Assembly: GCF_000449425.2 (NCBI RefSeq)
Contig: NZ_AVHW01000091.1
Span: 1 to 64,000, forward strand
Source: Clostridioides difficile CD160
Lineage (GTDB): Bacteria; Bacillota; Clostridia; Peptostreptococcales; Peptostreptococcaceae
Reading direction: 5' to 3'
Length of the DNA: 64,000 bases
In this document: positions 19,560 to 29,904 of the stretch, piece after piece
Layout of the letters: every line of letters begins with the position of its first letter
Position numbering within the stretch: position 1 is the first letter of the stretch
Notes under the pieces: generated by a model
Database searches by the model: none
Seen by the model: the letters and a program-made list of their open reading frames with translations, nothing else
Told to the model about the DNA's origin: nothing
Translations under genes and position numbers: made by a program

Positions 19560-19963
19560 CTTAATTCCCCCTAAAATTATAGTATCTAGATTTTTACTAT
19601 TTAAAATAGTATAACATAATAATTTAGCTAATATCATTACTCTAAGATATTAAATAATATAAATAGAATTTTATTTTTAGTATATCTTAACTTCTGTAAT
19701 AATTTTTTTACCTTACTTGATATACGATTTATTTCTCAGATATATTTTTATATAATTAAAGTTTTTAGCATTATTTATTTAATTAATTATATATCGAACT
19801 CACTTTTTTTAATTAGATTATGTATAATATATAAATAACTATATGATTAACTTTTTAAGATACTATAGTTTATTATACAAGCTTTATATTATAATGTATA
19901 ATATATAGTTAATTATCAAACTGATATAACTTAAGTCATATTAAAAGAGGTGTATTTTATATT
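19560..19963. other. AT-rich intergenic region between cwp14 and the LysR gene
   Basis: About 400 bases of very AT-rich divergent spacer. It must hold promoters for cwp14 (minus) and the LysR gene (plus), the latter probably with a LysR-type autoregulatory site. I cannot single out convincing -35/-10 pairs, and I see no RNA structure. Confidence 0.4.
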
Positions 19964-20833
19964 ATGGATTTATTGCATCTTAAGTACTTTCAAACGGTTG
20001 CTAGAATGGAGCATATAACAAAAGCATCACAAAAACTAAATATAGCACAACCAGCTTTAAGTAAAACCATATCTTCTTTGGAAAGAGAACTTGGAGTCAA
20101 GTTATTCGATAGAAAAGGAAGATATATTGTATTAAATGAATATGGAAAATTATTTCTAAAAAGAGTGGACAGTATTTTAGATTTGGTAGAGATGTCAAAA
20201 AAGGAATTACGAGATACTTCTTTAGAGAACTCAGGGGAAGTAAAAATATTAGCCACTGCGGCAGCTAATGTACTGCCTTCACTTTTAAGTAATTTTAGAA
20301 AACTATATCCTAACATTACTTTTAATGTCTCACATACTTTACCATCTTCTTACAAGAAAAGTGATTTTGATTTGTATATATCTTCTTCGTTTACAAAAAT
20401 AAATTCAGAAAATAATATAACTTTAACTTGTGAAGAGATATTATTGGGTATTTCAATTAATCACAACTTATCTTTAAAAGATGAAGTATACTTAAGTGAA
20501 GTTTCAGATGAAAACTTCATAGTTATAACTAAAGGTGAAAACTACAGAGAAATAATAGATATACTATGTGAATCTGCTAATTTCAAACCAAAAATAGCCT
20601 TTGAATGCGATTCACCATATACAATCTATGCACTAATAAAATCACTCCAAGGTGTTGGATTCATATGTGGAAAGTCATGGGGGTTATCTAAAGACCCCGA
20701 GATTAAACTATTACATATAAAAGATATTGAATTTAAAAGATATTTAAATCTATCATGGTTTAATGAAAATTACACATCTAAAGCTGTATTACTATTTAAA
20801 GATTTCCTTATTAGCTATTTTAAAAACCTTTAA
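19964..20833 (+). CDS. LysR-family transcriptional regulator
   Basis: The 289-residue protein has an N-terminal winged HTH (residues 1-60: ITKASQKLNIAQPALSKTISSLERELGVKLFDRKGR) and a C-terminal effector-binding domain from about 90. It starts at ATG after AAGAGGTG. The following gene on the same strand is a TIGR04076 protein 62 bases on, a possible target or partner. The effector is unknown. Confidence 0.9.
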   Translation: MDLLHLKYFQTVARMEHITKASQKLNIAQPALSKTISSLERELGVKLFDRKGRYIVLNEYGKLFLKRVDSILDLVEMSKKELRDTSLENSGEVKILATAAANVLPSLLSNFRKLYPNITFNVSHTLPSSYKKSDFDLYISSSFTKINSENNITLTCEEILLGISINHNLSLKDEVYLSEVSDENFIVITKGENYREIIDILCESANFKPKIAFECDSPYTIYALIKSLQGVGFICGKSWGLSKDPEIKLLHIKDIEFKRYLNLSWFNENYTSKAVLLFKDFLISYFKNL

Positions 20834-20895
20834 ATAAAAACTGTAAATATAGTCTTTTTATATTAAATAAAAATAAAAGGGGGATATATAAAAAT

Positions 20896-21162
20896 ATGGC
20901 TAAAAGACCAAAGATAAAGATAACTTTAATAGATAAAAAAGAAAAAGGTGCTTGTCATTATGGACATAAGATTGGAGATTCATTTGATTTTGATACAGAA
21001 AGAGGAAGATTGTGCCCAATGGCATTACATGTAGCTTTTCCTTATATTGACATACTACGATATGGTGGAAGCATACCTGGTGAGGAAAATAAAAATGAAT
21101 GTATATTTTGTTGCCCAGATGCTAAAATTATAAATATATTTAAAATAGAAAAAATAGATTAA
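20896..21162 (+). CDS. TIGR04076 family small protein
   Basis: The 88-residue protein has conserved Cys and His residues (GACHYGHKIGD, RLCPMALHVAFPYI, ECIFCCPDA) matching the TIGR04076 family, often encoded next to redox or metabolic enzymes in anaerobes. The cysteines could bind metal. Its role is unknown. Confidence 0.75.
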   Translation: MAKRPKIKITLIDKKEKGACHYGHKIGDSFDFDTERGRLCPMALHVAFPYIDILRYGGSIPGEENKNECIFCCPDAKIINIFKIEKID

Positions 21163-21165
21163 CAT

Positions 21166-21206
21166 AAAAAGTCTGAATATAAACATGCTTTATATCCAGA
21201 CTTTTT
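21166..21206. terminator. Bidirectional terminator
   Basis: AAAAAGTCTG-AATATAAA pairs with TTTATATCCAGACTTTTT with a short loop. It separates the convergent TIGR04076 gene and aspS. Confidence 0.85.
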
Positions 21207-21232
21207 ACATTTTAGTTTCTTATAACTATATA

Positions 21233-23020
21233 TTATTCGTTGTCTTTTATATCAACCTTTATACTTAATTCTTCTAATTGCTCCTCTTCTGCTACTGTTG
21301 GAGCATTTGTCATAGGACAAACAGCATTTTGATTTTTAGGGAAAGCAATAACCTCTCTTATATTGTCAGCTCCTGCAAGTAACATAACAAGTCTATCAAG
21401 ACCAAAAGCTAAACCAGCATGAGGAGGAGTTCCATATTTAAATGCTTCTAATAAGTATCCAAACTTCTCATTAGCTCTTTCTTCTGTGAAACCAAGTGCT
21501 TTAAACATTTTTGATTGGACATCAGAATTTGATATTCTAACACTTCCTCCACCTATTTCATAACCATTCAATACAATATCATAAGCTTTTGCTCTTAAAG
21601 ATGATTTATCACCTTCTTCTAACTTATCTAAATCTTCATCCATAGGTGATGTAAATGGGTGATGCATTGCTGAGAACTTGCCTGTTTCTTCATCTTCTTC
21701 AAAAACTGGGAATTCAGTTACCCATAACAGATTATATACATTTTTATCTAACATATTAAGTCTATTAGCTACTTCAAGTCTAACTTGTCCTAAAGCATCA
21801 AATACTACTGAGTTTTTATCAGCTACAAATAAAAGTAAATCTCCTGCTTCAGCATTCATTCTTGTAAGTATAGCATTCATTTCTTCTTCATTAAAGAATT
21901 TTGCTATTGGAGAAGTTACTCCTTCTTGTCCTACTTTCATCCAAGCAAGACCTTTTGCTCTATATGTCTTAGCATGTTCTTCTAATGATGATATTTGCTT
22001 TCTAGTAAAATCATCAGCTTTACCTTTTACATTTATACCTCTAACACTTTTTCCTGGCTGTGTAGCATCCGCAAACACTTTGAACCCACAGTTACAAACA
22101 ACATCAGATATGTCTGTTAATTCATATCCAAATCTAGTATCTGGCTTATCTGAACCATATCTAGACATAGCTTCTGCATAAGTCATCTTAGGAAGTGGAA
22201 GTGTCAACTCTACATTTAAAACTTCTTTAAATATAGCTTCAAGCAATCCTTCAATCATATTCATAACATCTTCTTGCTCAACAAAAGACATTTCACAGTC
22301 TATTTGTGTAAACTCTGGTTGTCTATCTGCTCTTAAATCTTCATCTCTAAAACATTTAACTATTTGGAAATATCTATCCATACCACTTACCATTAATAAC
22401 TGTTTATATAATTGTGGTGATTGTGGTAATGCATAAAATTTCCCTGGATTAACCCTACTTGGTACAAGGTAATCTCTTGCTCCTTCTGGAGTTGGTGCAA
22501 TTAAAAATGGTGTTTCTATTTCGCAAAATCTATTATTTGATAAGTAATTTCTCGTAATATTCATTACTTTGTGTCTTAATTTTAAGTTTCTCTGCATAGA
22601 TGCTTTTCTTAAATCTAAGTATCTATATTTTAATCTTAGTGCTTCTGAAACATCATCATCATCTTTTATATAAATAGGTGGAGTTTCTGACTTATTTAAG
22701 ATTCTAAGTTCAGTGGCAAATATTTCTATATCTCCAGTTGGCATATTAGGATTTTTAGATTGTCTTTCGCATACTTTTCCTTTCGCAGCTATTACAAATT
22801 CAGCCCCTAATTTTTCAGCTTTTTCAAAAGCTTCTTTATCTACATCTGTATCAAAAACTATTTGACACAATCCGCTTGTATCTCTTAAATCAACAAATAC
22901 AAGACCACCTAAGTTTCTTTTTTTCTGTACCCATCCCATAAGTACAACTTCTTCATTTATGTTTTTTTCTCTCAACTCTCCACAGTAGTGAGTTCTCTTT
23001 AAACCCTTTAAAGTTTCCAA
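21233..23020 (-). CDS. aspS: Aspartyl-tRNA synthetase
   Basis: The 595-residue class II synthetase has an N-terminal OB-fold anticodon-binding domain (1-110), a catalytic core with motif 2 FRDEDLRADRQPEFTQID (about 218) and motif 3 GLAFGLDRLVMLL (about 538), and the bacterial GAD insertion (about 290-420). It charges tRNA-Asp. It lies 73 bases after hisS in the same direction, as in many Firmicutes. Confidence 0.97.
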   Translation of the reverse strand: METLKGLKRTHYCGELREKNINEEVVLMGWVQKKRNLGGLVFVDLRDTSGLCQIVFDTDVDKEAFEKAEKLGAEFVIAAKGKVCERQSKNPNMPTGDIEIFATELRILNKSETPPIYIKDDDDVSEALRLKYRYLDLRKASMQRNLKLRHKVMNITRNYLSNNRFCEIETPFLIAPTPEGARDYLVPSRVNPGKFYALPQSPQLYKQLLMVSGMDRYFQIVKCFRDEDLRADRQPEFTQIDCEMSFVEQEDVMNMIEGLLEAIFKEVLNVELTLPLPKMTYAEAMSRYGSDKPDTRFGYELTDISDVVCNCGFKVFADATQPGKSVRGINVKGKADDFTRKQISSLEEHAKTYRAKGLAWMKVGQEGVTSPIAKFFNEEEMNAILTRMNAEAGDLLLFVADKNSVVFDALGQVRLEVANRLNMLDKNVYNLLWVTEFPVFEEDEETGKFSAMHHPFTSPMDEDLDKLEEGDKSSLRAKAYDIVLNGYEIGGGSVRISNSDVQSKMFKALGFTEERANEKFGYLLEAFKYGTPPHAGLAFGLDRLVMLLAGADNIREVIAFPKNQNAVCPMTNAPTVAEEEQLEELSIKVDIKDNE

Positions 23021-23093
23021 GATACTACCTCCATTTTATTTAATTTTAATGCTATATTATTATCTAATATGCAAAACATCATACTTTCTTATT

Positions 23094-24356
23094 TTACAGC
23101 TTTTGTTTTAATTCTTCAACTAATGTACTTAATTTTACAGTAGTTTGCTCTGATGTTTTCATATTTTTTAATGTCGCAGTGTCATTTTTAAGCTCATCGT
23201 CTCCAATTACTATTGTAAATTTAGAATTTATTTTATCTGAATATTTAAATTGTGCTTTGACACTTCTCTCTATATGGTCTTTATCTGCACTTATATGATT
23301 TTTTCTCAATTCTTTTAAGAGTTTAAAGCTTTTTGTATTTGCTTCTTCTCCTATTGTTACTATAAATATGTCTGTAGACTGTGGATTTTCTATTTCAATT
23401 CCATTATTTTCAAGTGTAAGTAAAAGTCTTTCAATTCCTAATCCAAAACCAATTCCACTTATACCTTTTGGTCCTCCTAGTTGTTCAACAAGGCCATCAT
23501 ATCTACCTCCACCACATACAGTACTTTGTGCTCCTATATCATTAGATATAATTTCAAAGGCAGTTTTTCTGTAATAATCTAATCCTCTAACTATTGTTTT
23601 ATCAACTACAAAGTTTATATCCATTTCATTTAAGTATTCTTGTAATTTCGTAAAGTGAGTTTTACAATCATCACATAAATGGTCTGCAATAAATGGTATA
23701 TCCTTAATATTTTCTTTACATGTAGGGTTTTTACAATCTATAACCCTCATTGGATTTTTTTCTCTTCTTTCATTACAAGTCTCGCATAGTACATCTGCTT
23801 TTGAATCAAGATATTCTTTTAATAAAGCATTGTATTCTTTTCTACAAACTGGACAACCAACTGAATTTATGCTTACTATTAAATCCTTTAGTCCAACTTC
23901 ATTGAAAAATTGAACAGCTAATGCTATTATTTCAGCATCCATTGAAGGAGTATCACTTCCAAGTGCTTCTATACCAAATTGATGAAATTGTCTTTGTCTT
24001 CCAGCTTGTGGTCTTTCATATCTAAAGCAAGGTGTAACATAAAATAACTTAGTTGGTTGAGTATCTGCATACAATTTATTTTCTATAAATGCTCTTACTA
24101 CACCCGCTGTTCCTTCTGGCTTTAATGTGATTTCTCTGTCACCTTTATCTTTAAAAGAATACATTTCTTTTTGAACTATATCTGTAGTATCTCCAACACT
24201 TCTTTTAAAAAGTTCTGTATGTTCAAATATAGGTGTTACCATTTCTTCATATCCATATAAAGCGCATATTTCTCTAAATTTATTTTCTACATAACTCCAT
24301 TTATAAGCCTCTTTTGGAGTTATGTCTTTAGTTCCTCTAGGAGCTTTAGTCAACAT
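23094..24356 (-). CDS. hisS: Histidyl-tRNA synthetase
   Basis: The 420-residue class II enzyme has motif 1 around PIFEHTELFKRSVG, motif 2 FRYERPQAGRQRQFHQFG (about 112-129), the histidine-specific VRGLDYYRKTAFE (about 258) and a C-terminal anticodon-binding domain. A CxxC pair set (about 176-222) lies in the insertion. Its start overlaps the end of hemZ by 11 bases, showing translational coupling. Confidence 0.97.
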   Translation of the reverse strand: MLTKAPRGTKDITPKEAYKWSYVENKFREICALYGYEEMVTPIFEHTELFKRSVGDTTDIVQKEMYSFKDKGDREITLKPEGTAGVVRAFIENKLYADTQPTKLFYVTPCFRYERPQAGRQRQFHQFGIEALGSDTPSMDAEIIALAVQFFNEVGLKDLIVSINSVGCPVCRKEYNALLKEYLDSKADVLCETCNERREKNPMRVIDCKNPTCKENIKDIPFIADHLCDDCKTHFTKLQEYLNEMDINFVVDKTIVRGLDYYRKTAFEIISNDIGAQSTVCGGGRYDGLVEQLGGPKGISGIGFGLGIERLLLTLENNGIEIENPQSTDIFIVTIGEEANTKSFKLLKELRKNHISADKDHIERSVKAQFKYSDKINSKFTIVIGDDELKNDTATLKNMKTSEQTTVKLSTLVEELKQKL

Positions 24357-25905
24357 TTTTATATACCTCTTCTTTCTTTCTTTTTATCATTTCATCTACT
24401 CTTGCAATGTATTGTTCAACATTTTTTACATTTTCTACTCTTTCAATTCTATCTTCATCTACATAAACAAATTTTGATATAGCACCTGCACCTAATGCAT
24501 AATTACTTTGCTTTTCTTCCATAATTTGTATATTATAAATACACTCGTATCCTTCTTTAGCATAACCTATATTTTCTAAATTTCCTAACATATGTTTTTG
24601 TCTGTACATATAATATGGATTTAATCCCATATCTTTTGCGTATTTCATTGATAAATCTATCATTTTTACCATTTCTTCATACTGTGTTAGGTGTTCTTTA
24701 TACATATCCATATTTATATTTAGGTTAGATGCTCTCTTTATAGCTAATGTATGAACTGTAAGACTTTCTGGAGAAAGTTTTTTTATTTCTTCTAATGTAT
24801 TCTTCACCATATTTAAGTCCTCATCTATAAGACCTAAAATTATATCCATGTTTATATTATCAAATCCCATTCTACGGGCCATATTAAAACAGTCTACTAA
24901 ATCAGAAACTTTATGTTCTCTACCAATTTTAACTAAAGTCTCATCATTCATAGTTTGAGGATTTATACTAATTCTACTTACATTGTGTTTTTTCAATACT
25001 TTTAGTTTTTGCTCTGTAATAGTATCTGGTCTACCTGCTTCTACAGTAAATTCCTTAATTTTAGTTAAATCTAATTCATTAAATAATGAATTTATAAGCA
25101 AGTCCAACTCTTCCTCATCCAATGTAGTAGGAGTTCCTCCACCAATATATAAAGTTTCAATTTCTTTGTTAGTATCTTTGATAAGCTTGGCAAAACCCTT
25201 GATTTCTTCAATCAATTTATAAACATACTCTCTTTTCAAATACCCAAATTGCTTTAATGAATTTGAAGGAAATGAACAATATACACATCTAGTTGGACAA
25301 AATGGAATACTTACATAAAGAGAAATTTTATTTTTATCTATAGGATACATAAATACTCGCTCTCTTTTGGCGATTTCCAGAGCTAAATCTATTTTCTCAT
25401 CTATTATAAAGTAATTATCTTTTAGAATGGTTCTTATGCTATTATCATCTAACTTTTTATCCATTAGATTGTGGACAATTTTGACTGGTCTAATACCAGT
25501 CAAAATTCCCCATGGAACATAAGAATTAAACATTTGTTTAAGCACTATAAACATGCTTTTTTTGATACTTTCTTTACATAATTTTTTAAAGTTTCTCTTA
25601 CTTTCATTATCTAACTTATTCAAAAAACCTTCAATTGATTTGCTATTGTCAAATCCATTTAAAAATTCAAGATTCATATTTTCTATATTTTGTATTGATT
25701 CATACTTTAGGTTTCCATCTTCATAACACTCAGTACTTGAAGACAATACACCATTTTCATAAATCAATCTATTTATTAAATACATTGACTCCATATTATT
25801 ACTACATTTATCAGAGTCAGTAAACTTAAATTCATTAGTAAACAATTTTATAAGTTCTGCTACTTCATACTTATAATCGTGTCCTTTTAAAAAAACATAT
25901 AACAT
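24346..25905 (-). CDS. hemZ: Coproporphyrinogen dehydrogenase-like radical SAM protein HemZ
   Basis: The 519-residue radical SAM protein has the cluster motif CPTRCVYC in SIPFCPTRCVYCSFPS (about 210), the GGGTPTTL segment (about 254) and the HemN-type C-terminal region with YYMYRQKHMLGNLENIGY. A TTG one codon earlier exists, but ATG at 25905 is 8 bases from GAAGGAG and is chosen. HemN/HemZ family members oxidise coproporphyrinogen III or act as heme chaperones. C. difficile lacks a full heme pathway as far as I know, so the activity here is uncertain. Confidence 0.85.
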   Translation of the reverse strand: MLYVFLKGHDYKYEVAELIKLFTNEFKFTDSDKCSNNMESMYLINRLIYENGVLSSSTECYEDGNLKYESIQNIENMNLEFLNGFDNSKSIEGFLNKLDNESKRNFKKLCKESIKKSMFIVLKQMFNSYVPWGILTGIRPVKIVHNLMDKKLDDNSIRTILKDNYFIIDEKIDLALEIAKRERVFMYPIDKNKISLYVSIPFCPTRCVYCSFPSNSLKQFGYLKREYVYKLIEEIKGFAKLIKDTNKEIETLYIGGGTPTTLDEEELDLLINSLFNELDLTKIKEFTVEAGRPDTITEQKLKVLKKHNVSRISINPQTMNDETLVKIGREHKVSDLVDCFNMARRMGFDNINMDIILGLIDEDLNMVKNTLEEIKKLSPESLTVHTLAIKRASNLNINMDMYKEHLTQYEEMVKMIDLSMKYAKDMGLNPYYMYRQKHMLGNLENIGYAKEGYECIYNIQIMEEKQSNYALGAGAISKFVYVDEDRIERVENVKNVEQYIARVDEMIKRKKEEVYKNVD

Positions 25906-25995
25906 CAACTTAACTCCTTCTATTTAACAGTAGAAGAACCCAATCTCTAATACAGTTATTAAATATTTGATACATTATTTAATACTACTATAAAA

Positions 25996-26610
25996 TTACA
26001 TATAAGGATTTGTCTTCTTTTCAACCCCTAGAGTACTAGTTGGACCATGTCCTGGATATACTCTAACAGCATCTTCATATTTACATAATTTCTTAAGTGA
26101 TTTTTCCATTTGATGAAAATCTCCACTATACAAGTCAGTTCTACCAATGCTTCCAGCAAATAAAGTATCTCCTGTGAACAATTCATCTTCAACTCTTATA
26201 CACATACATCCTTGTGTATGTCCTGGAGTATGCAAGAAAGTCATTTTTAATTCACCAAGTTCAAGCTTGTCTTTATCATTTACATATATATCTGCATCAA
26301 ACTCCTGTGCTCCACATCTCATTGTATAGCTTAGATTTTTATTTTTATCATTTAATAATTCTTTTTCATCAATATGTGCAACTACCTTAGCACCAGTTTT
26401 ATCTTTAATATCTTTAACATATCCTATATGGTCTCCATGCCCATGAGTAAGAATTATATATTCGATATTTAATTCATTTTCTTTTACAAAACTTAGAGTA
26501 TCTACCAAACTTCCACCTGGGTCTATAACTGCACATTTTTTAGTTTTTTCATCACCTAATACATAAGTATTTACTCCAAAATAACTATCTACAAATTTTT
26601 TTATAACCAT
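25996..26610 (-). CDS. Metallo-beta-lactamase fold hydrolase (glyoxalase II-like)
   Basis: The 204-residue protein has the binuclear metal signature THGHGDHIG (about 55-63), PGHTQGCMC (about 130), GDTLFAGSIGRTDL (about 147) and YPGHG (about 187). It resembles YqgX/GloB-type thioesterases that hydrolyse S-lactoylglutathione-like thiol esters. It sits in the relA-dtd-hemZ-hisS-aspS cluster with short gaps, an arrangement shared by many clostridia. Confidence 0.88.
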   Translation of the reverse strand: MVIKKFVDSYFGVNTYVLGDEKTKKCAVIDPGGSLVDTLSFVKENELNIEYIILTHGHGDHIGYVKDIKDKTGAKVVAHIDEKELLNDKNKNLSYTMRCGAQEFDADIYVNDKDKLELGELKMTFLHTPGHTQGCMCIRVEDELFTGDTLFAGSIGRTDLYSGDFHQMEKSLKKLCKYEDAVRVYPGHGPTSTLGVEKKTNPYM

Positions 26611-26624
26611 TAAAGTTTTCCCCC

Positions 26625-27074
26625 TTAAAAAGATTTACTTGAATCTAATAGTATTGTTACTGGACCATCGTTAGTTAATTCTACCATCATATGAGCCGCA
26701 AATTGTCCTGTACCAACTGTTACACCTTTATCTTTTGCCTTTTTTATAAACTCTTCGTACAGATTATTTGCAAGTTCTGGTTTAGCTGCATTACTAAATC
26801 CAGGTCTTCTTCCTTTTCTACAATCTCCATATAAAGTAAATTGAGATACTACTAAAAGCTCTCCACCTATATCCATTAGAGATAAATTCATTTTGTCATC
26901 TTCATCTTCAAAAATTCTCAGATTCAATATTTTGTCAATCATATAATCTACATCACTTGATTTATCATCATGAGTCACTCCTAATAATACTAGTAACCCT
27001 TTATTTATTTGACCTATAGTGTTTTCATCTACTGTAACTTTAGATGAAGATACTCTCTGTACTACTGCTCTCAT
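26625..27074 (-). CDS. dtd: D-aminoacyl-tRNA deacylase
   Basis: The 149-residue protein is the standard DTD length with [13 protein letters not shown] at the N-terminus and both active-site motifs, SQFTLYGD (about 77) and TNDGPVT (about 137). It removes D-amino acids mischarged on tRNA. It lies 24 bases after relA in the operon. Confidence 0.95.
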   Translation of the reverse strand: MRAVVQRVSSSKVTVDENTIGQINKGLLVLLGVTHDDKSSDVDYMIDKILNLRIFEDEDDKMNLSLMDIGGELLVVSQFTLYGDCRKGRRPGFSNAAKPELANNLYEEFIKKAKDKGVTVGTGQFAAHMMVELTNDGPVTILLDSSKSF

Positions 27075-27098
27075 AGTTTCCTCCCTATTATTTTAACT

Positions 27099-29306
27099 CT
27101 AATTTGTCATTCTATAAATACTTTCTACACCAGGAATTGCTTTTAATTTTTTCATTAGAATTTTTAATTCGTCTGTGTCATTAACTTCTACAAGTAGGTT
27201 TATACTTACAATACTATCCTTACCTTTTCTTGCATTTATTCCATTTAAACTAAGTTTATCCATTGCAACAATATGAGTTATTTCATTAACAATTCCTCTT
27301 CTGTCAACAGCCTTTATTTGAATCTCTGCTTCAAACTTACCTTTTCCTGCTGAACTCCATGAAACTTCTACCAATCTATTTTGGAAGAAATCTCCATTGT
27401 TGTTCGCATTCGGGCAATCAGCTCTGTGTATAGCTACTCCCCTACCCTTAGTGATATATCCTACAATTTCATCTCCTGGAAGAGGATTACAACACTTAGC
27501 AAATCTTACTAAGATATTGTCAAGTCCTTTTACTATAATCCCTTGTGATGCATTTTTCTTTCTCTTTTTACTGTATTCTGTTTCACTTATATTGTGTTTA
27601 TTTAAATCTTCTTCTTGTATTTGTTGTTCTTTTTTGACTTTTTTAACTTCTTTTAAATATAAATCTTTTACTTTAGATACAACTTGAGATGACATTATAC
27701 CACCATAACCTACAGTAGCAACTAAATCCTCAACACTTGGCTGATTAAATTTCTTAGCAACTAGTGCCATATATTTTTCAACAAGAGGGTCTTTTTGTGG
27801 TATATCATGCTTCTTAAATTCTCTTTCTAATATTGTATTTCCACGGTCAACATTTTCTTCTCTTCTTTCCTTCTTGAAAAATTGTCTAATTCTACTCTTA
27901 GCATTTGGTGTCTTTACTATATTAAGCCAATCTCTACTTGGACCATTAGAATTAGATGATGTAAGCACCTCTACAATATTACCATTTTGAAGCTTATAAT
28001 CAATAGGAACTATTCTCCCATCAATTTTAGCTCCTACACATTTATTTCCTACATTTGTATGAACCCTATACGCAAAATCTATAGGTGTTGATTCTGCTGG
28101 TAATTCAATTACGTCTCCTTTTGGTGTAAATACGTAAACCTGACTATTAAATACATCTTCTTTAAGTGCATCCATAAACTCTTGTGGGTCTTTTAAGTCT
28201 TTCTCCCACTCCATCATTTGTCTCAACCACTGAAGTTTCTCTTCAACCTTTGATTCTTTACTAGAAATACCTTCTTTATATTTCCAATGGGCTGCGATAC
28301 CATTTTCAGCTATATTATGCATTTCATGAGTCCTTATTTGTATCTCTAAAGGCTCTCCATCAGGGCCTACAACAGTAGTATGCAATGATTGATACAGATT
28401 TGGCTTTGGCATTGCTATATAATCTTTAAATCTGCCTGGAATAGGTCTCCATAATGTATGAACTATACCAAGAACTGCATAACAATCCTTTACATTATCT
28501 ACTAGTATTCTTACTGCTGTTAAATCAAAAATTTCTTCAAAAGTCTTATGTTTTTTTTGCATCTTTCTATAAATACTGTAAAAATGCTTTGGTCTACCAT
28601 ATACATCACATGGTATACTTAAATCTTTAAACTTATCTTTAAGAAGTTCAACAATTCCGTGTATATAATCTTCTCTTTGACTTCTCTTCATTGACACTCT
28701 ATCAACTAAATCGTAATACCCTTCTGGGTCCATAAATCTTAATGCTCTATCTTCTAATTCCCACTTTATCTTAGAAATTCCTAATCTATGAGCTATACCT
28801 CCATAAATTTCAAGTGTCTCTTTTGCCTTATATTTCGCTTTTTCTGGAGGCATATATTTTAATGTTCTCATATTGTGCAATCTATCGGCAAGTTTTATAA
28901 GTATAACTCTTATATCCTTTGCCATTGCCAAAAACATTTTTCTCAGGTTTTCAGATTGAGTTTCTTCTTTTGAACGATATTTTATTTGACCAAGTTTCGT
29001 TACTCCATCAACTAAATCCGCTACTTCTTTGCCAAATTCTTTTGTTATGTCTTCATAGGTATATTCCGTATCTTCTACAACATCATGAAGTAAACCAGCT
29101 GTTATAGTTTCAATATCTAATTCCATCTCTATCAAAATGTTTGCCACTGCTAATGGATGAATAAAGTATGGTTCCCCAGATTTTCTATATTGTCCTTCAT
29201 GCGCTTTTTTTGCAAGATTATAGGCTTTTTCAACCATTTCAAAATTTGCATTAGGTGCATAAACTTTTATTTTTTCAATTATTTCTTGTAATTCTTTATC
29301 ATGCAT
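27099..29306 (-). CDS. relA: Bifunctional (p)ppGpp synthetase/hydrolase RSH
   Basis: The 735-residue long RSH has an HD hydrolase domain (HPLAVANIL and GLLHDVVEDT, about 47-75), a synthetase domain with GRPKHFYSIYRKM (about 241) and the RFKD variant in PGRFKDYIAMPKPN (about 292), typical of bifunctional rather than RelA-only enzymes. TGS (about 390-450), a Cys/His conserved segment (RFAKCCNPLPGDEIVG) and a C-terminal ACT domain follow. It controls the stringent response. Confidence 0.95.
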   Translation of the reverse strand: MHDKELQEIIEKIKVYAPNANFEMVEKAYNLAKKAHEGQYRKSGEPYFIHPLAVANILIEMELDIETITAGLLHDVVEDTEYTYEDITKEFGKEVADLVDGVTKLGQIKYRSKEETQSENLRKMFLAMAKDIRVILIKLADRLHNMRTLKYMPPEKAKYKAKETLEIYGGIAHRLGISKIKWELEDRALRFMDPEGYYDLVDRVSMKRSQREDYIHGIVELLKDKFKDLSIPCDVYGRPKHFYSIYRKMQKKHKTFEEIFDLTAVRILVDNVKDCYAVLGIVHTLWRPIPGRFKDYIAMPKPNLYQSLHTTVVGPDGEPLEIQIRTHEMHNIAENGIAAHWKYKEGISSKESKVEEKLQWLRQMMEWEKDLKDPQEFMDALKEDVFNSQVYVFTPKGDVIELPAESTPIDFAYRVHTNVGNKCVGAKIDGRIVPIDYKLQNGNIVEVLTSSNSNGPSRDWLNIVKTPNAKSRIRQFFKKERREENVDRGNTILEREFKKHDIPQKDPLVEKYMALVAKKFNQPSVEDLVATVGYGGIMSSQVVSKVKDLYLKEVKKVKKEQQIQEEDLNKHNISETEYSKKRKKNASQGIIVKGLDNILVRFAKCCNPLPGDEIVGYITKGRGVAIHRADCPNANNNGDFFQNRLVEVSWSSAGKGKFEAEIQIKAVDRRGIVNEITHIVAMDKLSLNGINARKGKDSIVSINLLVEVNDTDELKILMKKLKAIPGVESIYRMTN

Positions 29307-29345
29307 ATAACCACCTATTTTGTATAAAATTTTAATATATATGAA

Positions 29346-29370
29346 AATAGTTGGTGCTATACCAACTATT
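29346..29370 (-). terminator. Hairpin between apt and relA
   Basis: A perfect 10-bp stem AATAGTTGGT/ACCAACTATT with a 5-base loop is followed on the minus strand by TTTTCATAT. It could be a weak terminator or attenuator between apt and relA. Confidence 0.55.
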
Positions 29371-29379
29371 GTAAAAGTA

Positions 29380-29892
29380 CTAGTATTTTATAAGAGAATT
29401 AACATTATAGTTAGATAACTTTTCTCTCCCATTTAAGAATTCTAGCTCAATTAAAAATTGCATAGAAACTACTTCTCCACCTAATTTTTCTACAAGCTTA
29501 GCAGCAGCTTCCATAGTTCCACCAGTAGCCAATAAATCGTCTACTATTGCTACTTTTTGACCTTTTTTAATTGCATCTTTATGTATTTCTAAAGTATCCG
29601 TACCATACTCTAAGCCATACTCATAACTCTCAACTTCTCCTGGTAATTTTCCAGGCTTTCTAATTGGAACAAATCCTACTCCTAAAGCATACGCTACAGG
29701 TGTACCCATCAGAAATCCTCTTGCTTCTGGCCCTATTACTAAATCTACACCTTTATTTTTTAGTTCTTCAACTATAGAGTCTACTGCATATTTAAATGCC
29801 TCGCCATCTTTAAATAGAGTAGTAACATCTTTAAAATCTATACCTGGCTTTGGGAAATCATCAATATTCCTTATAAAGTTTTTTAAATCCAT
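29380..29892 (-). CDS. apt: Adenine phosphoribosyltransferase
   Basis: The 170-residue protein has [14 protein letters not shown] near the N-terminus, the type I PRT hood, and the PRPP-binding loop [17 protein letters not shown] (about 120-136). It salvages adenine to AMP. It follows recJ by 12 bases; the recJ-apt-relA order is a classic Firmicute arrangement. Confidence 0.96.
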   Translation of the reverse strand: MDLKNFIRNIDDFPKPGIDFKDVTTLFKDGEAFKYAVDSIVEELKNKGVDLVIGPEARGFLMGTPVAYALGVGFVPIRKPGKLPGEVESYEYGLEYGTDTLEIHKDAIKKGQKVAIVDDLLATGGTMEAAAKLVEKLGGEVVSMQFLIELEFLNGREKLSNYNVNSLIKY

Positions 29893-29904
29893 GGGAAACG
29901 CCTC

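Noticed and set aside
19560-19637. Longer N-terminus for Cwp14 (to 19637)
   Set aside because: The signal peptide starts at the ATG at 19559 after AGGGGGAA; the longer form puts 26 residues before a signal peptide.
21678-22181. A 167-codon plus-strand ORF opposite aspS
   Set aside because: It lies within the catalytic part of aspS; composition is that of antisense reading, with no start signal.
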